From NCBI GenBank assembly GCA_002480495.1, contig DLCG01000006.1, positions 144,785 through 208,784 on the forward strand: 64,000 nt of DNA. Reading direction: 5' to 3'. This stretch comes from Rhodobiaceae bacterium UBA7804 (GTDB lineage: Bacteria; Pseudomonadota; Alphaproteobacteria; Parvibaculales; Parvibaculaceae). Shown one piece after another: positions 50,955-59,266 of the stretch. Every line of letters starts with the position of its first letter. The stretch's first letter is position 1. The notes beneath the pieces are model-generated. The model had not been told where the DNA came from and made no database searches. It saw nothing but the letters and a program-made list of their open reading frames with translations. The position numbers and the translations under genes were made by a program.

Positions 50955-52310
50955 TCACTGCGCCTGCTTGGCGAAACTGGCTCCGAGGCCACTCATGAGC
51001 CTGACGAAATCCGGGAAGCTCGTCGCGATCATCGCCGCATCATCCACGGTCACGGGCTTTTGCGCCGCGAGGCCCATCACCAGGAAAGACATGGCGATGC
51101 GGTGATCCATATGGGTGGCGACATGGCCGCCGCCGGAAACCTCGCCTGCACGGCCCTCCACCGTCATGCTGTCTTCGGTTTCGTGAACCTTGATGCCGTT
51201 TGCGCGCAGGCCCGAAGCCGTCGCCGCGATGCGGTCGCTTTCCTTCACGCGAAGCTCGTGAATGCCGCTCATGCGTGTCGCGCCTTCCGCAAAGGCGGCG
51301 GCAATGGCGAGGACGGGATATTCGTCGATCATCGAAGCCGCACGTTCCGGCGGCACGTCGATCCCCTTGAGGCTGCTCGAGCGCACGCGAAGATCGGCTA
51401 CGGGTTCGCCGCCTTCCTCGCGCTGGTTCATGACTTCTATGTCGCCGCCCATTTCCATGAGCGTCGTGTAGAGCCCGGCCCGGTGCGGATTGAGCGTGAT
51501 GCCTTCTACAACCACCTCGGATCCGGGGGTAAGAAGTGCCGCTACCACCGGAAAGGCCGCGGACGAGGGATCGCCCGGCACTGCGATCGGACAGGGTGTG
51601 AGTTCCGGTTCGCCGGTCAGGCTGATGGCGAGAGCGCCATCCTTTCCGGTTTCAAGGGCGATATGGGCGCCGAAAGCCTTGAGCATACGCTCGGTGTGGT
51701 CTCGCGTGGGCGTAGCCTCGATCACGGTGGTAATGCCGGGCGTATTGAGCCCTGCCAGGAGGATGGCTGACTTCACCTGCGCCGAGGCAACCGGCGAACG
51801 GTAGGTAATGGGCATCGGCTGCCGCGCACCCGTAAGCGTGAGTGGCATCCTGCCGCCTTCGCGGGCATGAAAATGAGCGCCCATCTCGGTGAGCGGGTTG
51901 ATGACCCGGCCCATGGGACGCCGCGACAGTGAGGCGTCGCCGATAAAGGTAGCGGTGATCGGGTGGCCTGCGACAAGTCCCATGACGAGGCGGGCGCCCG
52001 TGCCGGAATTGCCGAAATCGAGCGGCTCGGCCGGTTCGCTGAGGCCGCCGACGCCTACGCCGAAGACTGACCAGGTGCCGTCCTCATGCCGCGTCACGCG
52101 CGCGCCGAGGCGGCGCATGGTCTCGGCGGTCGCCAGAACGTCTTCTCCCTCGAGCAGCCCGCTGATCCGGGTTTCGCCTACGGCAAGCGCCCCGAAAATC
52201 AGCGCACGATGCGAAATCGACTTGTCGCCGGGGACGCTAATCCGACCGGCGAGCCCATGCGACGGCTCCGCGGTGAGGCTGGCGGCAGGTGAGGAAGGAG
52301 ATGTGGCCAA
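50955..52310 (-). CDS. aroA: 3-phosphoshikimate 1-carboxyvinyltransferase (class II-like EPSP synthase)
   Basis: A 451-residue shikimate-pathway enzyme joining PEP and shikimate-3-phosphate. Class II features are VPGDKSISHRA, SAQVK (176-180) and RDHTE (203-207). The fourth class II motif is changed: NPHR at 274-277 instead of N-x-T-R. The PEP-site loop is GNSGTG with Gly103 where the glyphosate-tolerant CP4 enzyme has Ala100. The first ~18 residues are an unconserved Ser/Ala-rich lead. It opens the minus-strand chain and is divergent from the FYDLN gene. Confidence 0.96.
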   Translation of the reverse strand: MATSPSSPAASLTAEPSHGLAGRISVPGDKSISHRALIFGALAVGETRISGLLEGEDVLATAETMRRLGARVTRHEDGTWSVFGVGVGGLSEPAEPLDFGNSGTGARLVMGLVAGHPITATFIGDASLSRRPMGRVINPLTEMGAHFHAREGGRMPLTLTGARQPMPITYRSPVASAQVKSAILLAGLNTPGITTVIEATPTRDHTERMLKAFGAHIALETGKDGALAISLTGEPELTPCPIAVPGDPSSAAFPVVAALLTPGSEVVVEGITLNPHRAGLYTTLMEMGGDIEVMNQREEGGEPVADLRVRSSSLKGIDVPPERAASMIDEYPVLAIAAAFAEGATRMSGIHELRVKESDRIAATASGLRANGIKVHETEDSMTVEGRAGEVSGGGHVATHMDHRIAMSFLVMGLAAQKPVTVDDAAMIATSFPDFVRLMSGLGASFAKQAQ

Positions 52311-52516
52311 TTGAGGTTCGTCCGGCGATGCATGAAGGAAAGAGGGATTGGCTCCCGGCGGCGGCGAAGGGAGCCTTTTCTATGCCCCGCCACGAGGCGC
52401 GAATAGGTTTTGACAGGAGCAATTTAACGTGGCAATGGGAAATTCCTTCTGAACGTGTTGCCGCGCGCCTGCTGGCGTGAGGCCCTGACGCAAACTGGTG
52501 CGGGGGAGAGTAAAGC

Positions 52517-52912
52517 TTGTCGAAACCGGAGTTGGGAACGAAGCGCGATTGCCCGAGCTGCGGCGCAAAGTTTTACGACCTGAACAAGAACCCGGTCGTG
52601 TGCCCGAAATGCAAGCACGAATACGTTCCGGATACAGGGACGAAGGCAAAGCGCGCCAAGCCGGCTGAAAAGCCGAAAGAAAAGCCCGCGAAGCGTGTCG
52701 TGGCGGAGGATGACGAGGGTAATGTCTCGCTCGACGCGATGCGGGATGACGAATTCGCCTCCGATGTCGAGGATGACGATATCGATATCGATGATGTCGA
52801 TGTCGACGTCGACGATGACGGCGATAATGACGCCTTCCTCGAGGATGACGAAGACGGGGACGATGATGTCACGGGCATCGTTCGTGGCGGCAAGAACAGC
52901 GACGACGACTGA
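52517..52912 (+). CDS. FYDLN-acid family protein (TIGR02300)
   Basis: A 131-residue protein. The N-terminal zinc-ribbon-like part has GTKRDCPSCGAKFYDLNKNPVVCPKC, seen in parts, with two CxxC pairs (Cys15/18 and Cys32/35 approximately). A Lys/Ala linker follows, and a very long acidic Asp-rich tail fills the last ~60 residues. This is the alphaproteobacterial FYDLN-acid family, usually next to aroA, with unknown function. The TTG start has GGGGGAGAG upstream. Confidence 0.93.
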   Translation: MSKPELGTKRDCPSCGAKFYDLNKNPVVCPKCKHEYVPDTGTKAKRAKPAEKPKEKPAKRVVAEDDEGNVSLDAMRDDEFASDVEDDDIDIDDVDVDVDDDGDNDAFLEDDEDGDDDVTGIVRGGKNSDDD

Positions 52913-53053
52913 CGCAAGTCGTCGCCGGGCCGCGAACGAACGGGCCGGATCGAAAAGGTCGGGCGGCACCCCAACTTTCGCTTGATTGAGCGCGGGAGCC
53001 GCCCTAAGTTCCGCCACCGTTGGCGCGGGGCCCAAGCCGCGCCTGTCAAGGAT

Positions 53054-53165
<112 letters not shown>

Positions 53166-53379
53166 TCCGGAATCTACCCGCGTTCACGGGGACTTGCGGC
53201 GCATTTCTGCATCACAGGCGCACACAGAGACGCTGACAGTTGCGGAATTCAGCGCAGTTCCGGGGCCGTTTCTCCGGGCGGGCGCAAACTGGTCCGCTTC
53301 CGGCGTTTCCGATGCACAATGATGCAGCGTGATGCTGCGCTGCATCGGCGATGTTTATCCCGATTGTTCGGGAACGACG

Positions 53380-53403
53380 ACGCCCGCGCTCTCGCGCGGG
53401 CGT
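53380..53403. terminator. Hairpin after recombinase 1
   Basis: Perfect 10-bp arms ACGCCCGCGC and GCGCGGGCGT around TCTC. It lies 22 bp from the recombinase stop. There is no clear T-run on the minus strand, so termination is likely but not certain. An identical hairpin follows recombinase 2. Confidence 0.55.
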
Positions 53404-53424
53404 GACTGTTTGAGGTGGGTGTAG

Positions 53425-55077
53425 TCAGTCGAAGCGTAGGAGGCTCCGCTGCTCGTTCCAGTCTGCCGGGAGTTTGGGCATGCGAACGAGTTGTTCTGCG
53501 GTGAGGCCTTTAGGTTCGAGCCCGGCAAGGATTGCTTTCGTTATGTCAGGGGCCAGGAAGGCAAGGCGCATGCTGCGCGCGACGAGACGTTCGTCGATTG
53601 CATCGCGTGTCGCGATCTCCTTGTAGCTGAGGCCAGACTTGAGATCGCCGAACCAGGCATGGGCGCGGGCAATGGTTCTGAGAAGTGAGGGATCCGGCCG
53701 CGGCGTGTCGCCAGCTTCGTGCTGCCCGAGGATGAGCTTCCGGCCGTTGCCGCAGCGCTTGAGCTGGAATGTCCGTTTGATGAGATGAGGCGTCGTTGTC
53801 CCGTCTTCGATTTGTGTGGAAGCAGGGATGTTGGTGAGGAGACCCTGGAGGCCGAGCCGGTTGAGCGCAATCGAGATCTGCTTATCGCCGACCGTCACCT
53901 TGTCGATCATCTGAAGGACAATGTCCCGGCGCGGGCGGAGTTTGAGCTCGGCAGAGGTCAACTGAGCCTTCGCGCCGACCACGTCCATTTGCGCCGGATC
54001 ATCCGTGCCGATCATCTGGCAAAGCTCTGCCTGTCGCCCAAGCAGGTTGACTAGTTCGTTCGCAACCAGACTGTCGATCTCATGGACCGGCAAGGTGCCG
54101 GAGGGATGGACGTAGTAGTGGTGATTACAGCCCTTCTTGCGCCCCTGGCGGGGCCGATAGGCTGCGCCATCTTCATGGAAGAGCAGGCCGGCAAGGAGCG
54201 AGGGGGATTTGGCATTCGTTTTAGTCCGGCTCTCATGGCGGTTGCGGGCAAGGAGATTCTGGACCGCCTCCCAGGTCCCGGCATCGATGATCGCTTCATG
54301 CTGGCCATCATGGACTTTGTCCTTGTGGCGGATGCGGCCGATATAGACGGGGTTCTGGAGCAGCGCATAAAGCGCACCGCGGGTGAAGGTTGAGCCTCCT
54401 CTTGCGTTACCCTTCTGGGTAACCCAGCACTTGGAGCGGATGCCCCGTGACTCGAGGTCCTTCATGAGGCGGTGAACCGAGCAGAGTTCGAGATAGCGCT
54501 GGAAGATCAGGCGCACCCGCTCCGCCTCGCTCTGATTGATAATGAGCTTGCGATTGTCGATGTCATAGCCGAGCGGAGGCAGCCCGCCCATCCACATGCC
54601 CTTCTCCTTGGAGGCTCGGAACTTGTCCCTTATGCGCTCGGCCGTCACCTCGCGCTCAAACTGGGCAAAGGAGAGGAGTACATTGAGGGTGAGCCGCCCC
54701 ATCGAGTTCGTAGTGTTGAAGGCCTGGGTCACCGACACGAATGAGACCCTCTGCCGGTCGAAGAGATCGACGAGCTTGGCGAAGTCGGCAAGCGACCTTG
54801 TCAGCCGGTCGACCTTGTAGACCACCACAATATCGATGAGGCCCTTCTCGATATCGGCCATGAGGGCACGGAGCGCAGGCCTCCCAAGGCTCCCACCCGA
54901 GAAGCCGCCATCATCATATCGGGCGTCGAGCGCCTCCCAGCCCTCATGGGTCTGGCTCATTATGTATGCCGCACAGGATTCCCTCTGGGCCTCCAGCGAG
55001 TTGAAGTCCTGATCGAGGCCCTCATCGGTCGACTTGCGCGTATAGATGGCGCAGCGGAGCTTGCGGTTGCTCATCAC
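53425..55077 (-). CDS. Large serine recombinase, copy 1
   Basis: A 550-residue site-specific recombinase. The N-terminal resolvase domain begins LRCAIYTRKSTDEG with catalytic Ser16 and continues with VVVYKVDRLTRSLADFAKL. The recombinase domain (~170-290) has KGMWMGGLPPLGYD and GALYALLQNPVYIGRIRH. The C-terminus ends WNEQRSLLRFD. The first ~250 residues are nearly identical to copy 2; the C-terminal third differs more. It is coupled by overlap to a truncated DUF2924 gene. It probably mediates island integration or excision. Confidence 0.92.
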   Translation of the reverse strand: MMSNRKLRCAIYTRKSTDEGLDQDFNSLEAQRESCAAYIMSQTHEGWEALDARYDDGGFSGGSLGRPALRALMADIEKGLIDIVVVYKVDRLTRSLADFAKLVDLFDRQRVSFVSVTQAFNTTNSMGRLTLNVLLSFAQFEREVTAERIRDKFRASKEKGMWMGGLPPLGYDIDNRKLIINQSEAERVRLIFQRYLELCSVHRLMKDLESRGIRSKCWVTQKGNARGGSTFTRGALYALLQNPVYIGRIRHKDKVHDGQHEAIIDAGTWEAVQNLLARNRHESRTKTNAKSPSLLAGLLFHEDGAAYRPRQGRKKGCNHHYYVHPSGTLPVHEIDSLVANELVNLLGRQAELCQMIGTDDPAQMDVVGAKAQLTSAELKLRPRRDIVLQMIDKVTVGDKQISIALNRLGLQGLLTNIPASTQIEDGTTTPHLIKRTFQLKRCGNGRKLILGQHEAGDTPRPDPSLLRTIARAHAWFGDLKSGLSYKEIATRDAIDERLVARSMRLAFLAPDITKAILAGLEPKGLTAEQLVRMPKLPADWNEQRSLLRFD

Positions 55078-55514
55078 GCGGCCTCCCTTTGTGTCTCACG
55101 CAAACCGAAGAACTTCGGTCCGTTCCAGCGCGCGCCTGTGATCTCGCGGGCGATCTCGGAGAGGCTTCCCCATACCTTTTGGTCGTAGAGGAAGCCCTTC
55201 TCGAGAACCTGCACCTGGAAGGTCCGGCCGTTCCACTCGCGGACCAGCGCGACGCCCGGCTTGAGGCCCGGGCGGCGAGGGGTGATACCGGGCGTCCTCC
55301 CGCTCTGGAAGTCTGCGACGAGGTCGGCGATCCGCTCGCGGGTTGCGCGGTCGAGGCCGCCGAACTTCTTGCTTTGGATATGCCAGCTAATCCCAAGTTC
55401 CAGCAGGTCACGGCTAGCGCGGGCCGGAGGCGGGTTGCCGAAGGCCTTTAACCACCACCAATCCTCTTCTAGCAAACCGACGACCGCCAGGGCGTCTCCG
55501 GAAAGTCTCCGCAC
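55074..55514 (-). CDS. DUF2924 protein, 5'-truncated and fused to attachment-flank sequence
   Basis: A 146-residue frame. From about residue 22 it matches the intact DUF2924 protein at 57412-57849 (KAFGNPPPARASRDLLELG versus KAFGTPPSRRASRDLLELG). The first ~21 residues instead come from the duplicated tRNA-flank repeat, and the GTG start lies inside that repeat. So the original 5' end and any upstream DUF3489 gene are missing. It still overlaps recombinase 1 by four bases. Whether the chimera is expressed or functional is uncertain. Confidence 0.6.
   Translation of the reverse strand: MRRLSGDALAVVGLLEEDWWWLKAFGNPPPARASRDLLELGISWHIQSKKFGGLDRATRERIADLVADFQSGRTPGITPRRPGLKPGVALVREWNGRTFQVQVLEKGFLYDQKVWGSLSEIAREITGARWNGPKFFGLRETQREAA
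55455..55498 (+). repeat. Internal attachment-like repeat between the two modules
   Basis: CCACCAATCCTCTTC then TAGCAAAC, followed by CGACGACCGCCAGGGCG, repeats the tRNA-end sequence of 53124 at a distance of 2331 bp. It meets the broken DUF2924 gene abruptly at about 55449. Confidence 0.75.
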
Positions 55515-55710
55515 TTACGGGGGCTTGCAGCGCTGTTCTGCATCGCGAGCGCGCACAGAGACGCTGATAGTTGCGGGATTGGGCTCCATCTTAGAGCCGT
55601 TTCTCCGGGCGGGTGCAAACTGGTCCGCTTCAGGCATTTCCGATGCGCAATGATGCAGCCTGATGCGGCGATGCATCAGCGTTGTTTGCCACAATTGTTC
55701 GGGAACGACG

Positions 55711-55734
55711 ACGCCCGCGCTCTCGCGCGGGCGT
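55711..55734. terminator. Hairpin after recombinase 2
   Basis: The same ACGCCCGCGC/GCGCGGGCGT hairpin as after copy 1, 23 bp from the recombinase 2 stop. Confidence 0.55.
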
Positions 55735-55756
55735 GACTGTTTGGGGCGGCTTGTAG

Positions 55757-57415
55757 TCAGTCGAACCCGAATAGGCTCCGCTGTTCGTTCCAGCTTGCAG
55801 GGAGCTTTGGGATGCGAACGAGCCGTTCCGCAGTGAGGCCTCTCGGTTCGCGTCCGGCAAGGATCGCTTTGGTGATGTCGGGTGCAAGGAAGGCGAGGCG
55901 AACGGTACGGGCGACCAGTCTCTCGTCGATCGCATCGCGGGTAGCGATCTCCTTGTAGTTCAGCCCTGACTTCAGATCATCGAACCAGGTATGAGCGCGG
56001 GCCACAGTTCGCAGGAGTGAAAGATCCGGCTGAGTGCTGTCTCTATCCTTATTCTGACCAATGATGAGCTTCCTGCCGTGGCCACATCGCTTGAGCTGGA
56101 ATGCTCGCGTGATGAGATATGACGCCTGCGTCGTGCCCGGGGCATCGCTCGGCATGGGGGATTGGGCGTTGGTGAGGAGGTTCCGCAGTCCGGATCGGTT
56201 GATCGTGATCGAGAGTTGCGTCTCTCCGATCGTCACCTTGTCGACCATCTGAAGGACGAGATCTCTGCGCGGGTGGAGTGCGATCTCGGCAGAGGTCAAT
56301 GCAGCTTTCACGCCGATCAAGTCCATCTGAGCCGGGTCATCTGTACCGACGATCTGGCAAAGCTCCGACTGTCGCCCGAGAAGGCCGATCAGTTCTTCGG
56401 TAACGAAACTGTCGATCTCATGGGCTGGCAGGGTACCAGAGGGGTGCAAATAGTAGTGAATATGCGCGCCCTTCTTGTGCGCCTGGCGCGGCCGATAGGG
56501 CGCGCCGTCCCCATGGACTAAGAGCCCAGCCAGGAGAGAGGGGGCCTTGGCATTCGTCTTCGTTCGGCTCTCATGTCTGTTGCGAGCAAGGAGGTCCTGA
56601 GCTGCCTCCCAAGTCGCATGATCGATGATTGCCTCATGCTGGCCGTCATGGACTTTGTCCTTGTGCCGTATCTGGCCGACATAGACCGGGTTCTGCAGAA
56701 GCGCATAAAGCGCACCGCGGGTGAAGTGAGTGCCGCCTTTGAGGTTCCCCTTCTGAGTTACCCAGCGCTTGGAGCGGATACCACGAGACTCGAGGTCCTT
56801 CATGAGACGGAGGACTGAGCCGAGTTCGAGATAGCGTTGGAAGATGAGGCGAACGCGCTCGCCCTCGCTCTGATTGATGACGAGCTTTCGGTGGTCGATG
56901 TCATAGCCGAGCGGTGGCTGCCCTCCCATCCACATACCCTTCTCCTTCGAGGCCCTGAACTTGTCCCGGATGCGCTCCGCCGTCACCTCGCGCTCGAACT
57001 GCGCAAAGGAGAGGAGCACATTGAGGGTGAGCCGCCCCATGGAGTTGGTGGTGTTGAAGGCTTGGGTCACCGACACAAAAGAGACCTTCTGCCGATCGAA
57101 TAGCTCGACGAGCTTGGCGAAGTCGGCGAGCGATCTTGTGAGCCGGTCGACCTTGTAGACCACCACGATGTCTATGAGGCCCTTCTCGATATCGGCCATG
57201 AGGGCTCTGAGCGCGGGCCGCTCAAGGCTCCCACCGGAGAAGCCGCCATCATCATATCGGGTGTCGAGCGCTTCCCAGCCTTCATGTGTCTGACTCATGA
57301 CGTAGGCTGCGCAGGACTCTCGTTGCGCCTCCAGCGAGTTGAAGTCTTGGTCGAGACCCTCGTCGGTCGACTTGCGGGTGTAGATGGCGCAGCGGAGTTT
57401 GCGGTTACTCATCAC
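55757..57415 (-). CDS. Large serine recombinase, copy 2
   Basis: A 552-residue paralogue of copy 1 with the same catalytic Ser16 in YTRKSTDEG, VYKVDRLTRS and the KGMWMGGQPPLGYD recombinase domain. The C-terminal region has its own variable segment (AQSPMPSDAPGTTQA) and ends WNEQRSLFGFD. It is in a complete three-gene set: DUF3489, DUF2924 and recombinase, each overlapping the next by ATGA. This arrangement is recurrent in alphaproteobacterial islands. Confidence 0.92.
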   Translation of the reverse strand: MMSNRKLRCAIYTRKSTDEGLDQDFNSLEAQRESCAAYVMSQTHEGWEALDTRYDDGGFSGGSLERPALRALMADIEKGLIDIVVVYKVDRLTRSLADFAKLVELFDRQKVSFVSVTQAFNTTNSMGRLTLNVLLSFAQFEREVTAERIRDKFRASKEKGMWMGGQPPLGYDIDHRKLVINQSEGERVRLIFQRYLELGSVLRLMKDLESRGIRSKRWVTQKGNLKGGTHFTRGALYALLQNPVYVGQIRHKDKVHDGQHEAIIDHATWEAAQDLLARNRHESRTKTNAKAPSLLAGLLVHGDGAPYRPRQAHKKGAHIHYYLHPSGTLPAHEIDSFVTEELIGLLGRQSELCQIVGTDDPAQMDLIGVKAALTSAEIALHPRRDLVLQMVDKVTIGETQLSITINRSGLRNLLTNAQSPMPSDAPGTTQASYLITRAFQLKRCGHGRKLIIGQNKDRDSTQPDLSLLRTVARAHTWFDDLKSGLNYKEIATRDAIDERLVARTVRLAFLAPDITKAILAGREPRGLTAERLVRIPKLPASWNEQRSLFGFD

Positions 57416-57849
57416 GCAGCCTCCTTTTGTGTCTGGCGGAGGCCGAAGAACTTCGGTCCGTTCCAGCGCGCGCCAGTGATCTCGCGGGCAACCTCGGAGA
57501 GGCTGCCCCAGACTTTGTGATCATAGAGGTAGCCTTTCTCGAGAACCTGGACCTGATAGGTCCGACCGTTCCACTCCCGGACCAGCGTGACGCCCGGGTT
57601 GAGGCCGGGGCGATGCGGGATGGATCCGGGCTTCCTCCCGTCCCGCAGGTCAGCGACAAGTTCGGCGATCTGCTCTCTCGTCGCGCGGTCGAACCCGCCG
57701 AGACCTTTGCTCTGGATATGCCAGCCAAGGCCAAGTTCCAGCAGGTCGCGGCTCGCGCGGCGCGAAGGAGGGGTGCCGAAGGCCTTCTGCCATCTCTGGC
57801 GAAGCTCCTTCATGGGTAGTTCGCTGAAGTCGAGGTCTCTATCACTCAC
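57412..57849 (-). CDS. DUF2924 protein
   Basis: A 145-residue protein with the family's N-terminal KELRQRWQKAFGTPPSRRASRDLL, seen in parts, and the C-terminal basic segment VWGSLSEVAREITGARWNGPKFFGL. The GARWNGPKFFGL tail is characteristic. The composition suggests nucleic-acid binding, perhaps a recombination directionality or helper factor for the recombinase with which it overlaps; that role is inferred. It is the intact counterpart of the truncated copy at 55074. Confidence 0.85.
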   Translation of the reverse strand: MSDRDLDFSELPMKELRQRWQKAFGTPPSRRASRDLLELGLGWHIQSKGLGGFDRATREQIAELVADLRDGRKPGSIPHRPGLNPGVTLVREWNGRTYQVQVLEKGYLYDHKVWGSLSEVAREITGARWNGPKFFGLRQTQKEAA

Positions 57850-58115
57850 CGGAGACCTCCCGCCTTCGGTAGACGATAGACAAGACCGCGCGCTGGGTCC
57901 GGCGTCGTGCTTACGTCAAGACGGTGACGCTTGCGCAGCTGCCCACTGATTGCTCCTCGTACGGAATGTGCCTGCCAGCCCGTGGCTTCGGTAAGGTCGT
58001 CGATGGTTGCTCCTTTGGTGCGTTGCAACAATCGGATGATCTGGCCGAGCTTGCCGCCCGCGGGGGCTAACGCCTTCGCGGCTGACGTTCTGGGTGGTTT
58101 CTGCTGGCTTGCCAT
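57846..58115 (-). CDS. DUF3489 protein, winged-helix-like
   Basis: An 89-residue protein. After a Lys/Pro/Ala-rich lead, the core KLGQIIRLLQRTKGATIDDLTEATGWQAHSVRGAISGQLRKR, seen in parts, has a clear helix-turn-helix look: GATIDDLTEATGW then HSVRGAISGQL. It is the first gene of the recombinase operon and overlaps DUF2924 by ATGA, so it is probably the module's DNA-binding regulator. That function is inferred from fold and position. Confidence 0.85.
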   Translation of the reverse strand: MASQQKPPRTSAAKALAPAGGKLGQIIRLLQRTKGATIDDLTEATGWQAHSVRGAISGQLRKRHRLDVSTTPDPARGLVYRLPKAGGLR

Positions 58116-58494
58116 GAATCGGGGCTCCTTTCTAAATAGGCGCGTGCTAGTCAGGCGCCCTCACCCCGAAAAGCCCCGGACTAAAGTCAAGTCGAGGCCT
58201 GCGCCTTGCGGCGCATGCACATGGATGCTTCCTTTGCGGCGGAAGTCCAGTCGATATAGAAACCACGATGGATCAACTCACTAGCTTATTGTCGGGTGTA
58301 CAAAGGGTCGGTTTGCAAAAGAACGGTCACAATGCCGGACGAAACATCCAGCAGTACCGGGCGCTCTAATTGATCGTTTTTTTTGCGCGCCCGGGGATGC
58401 GCTTTAAGCCAGAACAATCTGCATATCCGGTTGAGAAGCGGGCAGTGAACAACTCATGGAGAGCTTGCGGCGACGCCTGAGGAGGAGAGGTGGA
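58116..58494. other. Intergenic region between recombinase module and thermonuclease
   Basis: About 380 bases with no credible gene. It should hold the promoter of the recombinase operon and that of the nuclease. A dyad CCGGGCGC/GCGCCCGG at 58357-58394 encloses a T8 tract, so it may be a terminator-like or regulatory hairpin. Confidence 0.55.
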
Positions 58495-59175
58495 ATGAAG
58501 CTTTATGTCCTAATGCTAGGCATCACTTGTCCGGTTGTAGCTGCGATTGATGTTGCGGTGGCGGAAAGTCTGACGGGTGTCGCAAGCGTGGTCGACGGCG
58601 ACACAATTGATATCCACGGTACTCGTATTCGGCTTCATGGCATAGATGCACCAGAGAGCAGTCAGGTTTGCCAGGAGGAGAACGGCGAGCCCTGGCGCTG
58701 CGGACAGGTCTCGGCCAACTTCCTCGCCGATATGATCGGTCGTCGGAGTGTTTCCTGCGAGAGTAGCGAGACCGATAGGTACGGCCGAGCGATCGCGGTG
58801 TGCTTCGCTGGCGGTATCAGCCTCAACGAGTCAATGGTCGTGAATGGCAATGCGGTTGCCTACCGTCTTTACTCCACCGATTACGTCAGTGCAGAGGAAG
58901 AAGCGAAACGAGAGAAGCGCGGTATGTGGTCCGGCTCGTTCGTGATGCCTTGGGACTATCGACGCGGAAGACGCCTCGGCGACGGGGCGTCAGAGGGAAG
59001 CGCTCCGAATGAATGCGTCGTCAAAGGTAATATCGGAAGGTCTGGAAACTTTACTTACCACATGCCTGGCGATCAATATTATGAGGCAACCCGCATAGAT
59101 CCCTCTAGGGGTGAGCGCTGGTTTTGTTCGGCATTCGATGCCGAGGCGGCCGGCTGGTACCGAGCACCGCGCTGA
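58495..59175 (+). CDS. Secreted thermonuclease-family protein with sunset-like C-terminus
   Basis: A 226-residue protein. A signal peptide (~1-23) ends before ESLTGVAS. The SNase domain follows with VVDGDTIDIHGTRIRLHGIDAPE, seen in parts, where the DGDT Asp and the RLHGIDAPE Arg are nuclease residues. CRYGR-type DRYGRAIAVC and the AEEEAKREKRGMW end are present. The C-terminus ECVVKGNIGRSGNFTYHMPGDQYY to GERWFCSAFDAEAAGW fits a sunset domain. The ATG at 58495 has GGAGGAGAGGTGGA upstream; an earlier ATG at 58456 would break the signal peptide. Likely periplasmic or exported nuclease. Confidence 0.88.
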   Translation: MKLYVLMLGITCPVVAAIDVAVAESLTGVASVVDGDTIDIHGTRIRLHGIDAPESSQVCQEENGEPWRCGQVSANFLADMIGRRSVSCESSETDRYGRAIAVCFAGGISLNESMVVNGNAVAYRLYSTDYVSAEEEAKREKRGMWSGSFVMPWDYRRGRRLGDGASEGSAPNECVVKGNIGRSGNFTYHMPGDQYYEATRIDPSRGERWFCSAFDAEAAGWYRAPR

Positions 59176-59211
59176 GGCCTGTGTCGCGCCCAAAGGCAGG
59201 GTATTTGCCAC

Positions 59212-59240
59212 TTATTCCAATGTGAGTTCTTTGGTATAAG
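59212..59240 (+). promoter_or_regulatory. Possible promoter of the membrane-complex operon
   Basis: TTATTC and TATAAG are spaced by 17 bases, 27 bp before the first ATG of the operon, which has GGGGGG upstream. The -35 element is poor. Confidence 0.35.
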
Positions 59241-59266
59241 TCTCTCGACTTCATGGGGGGTAGTCG

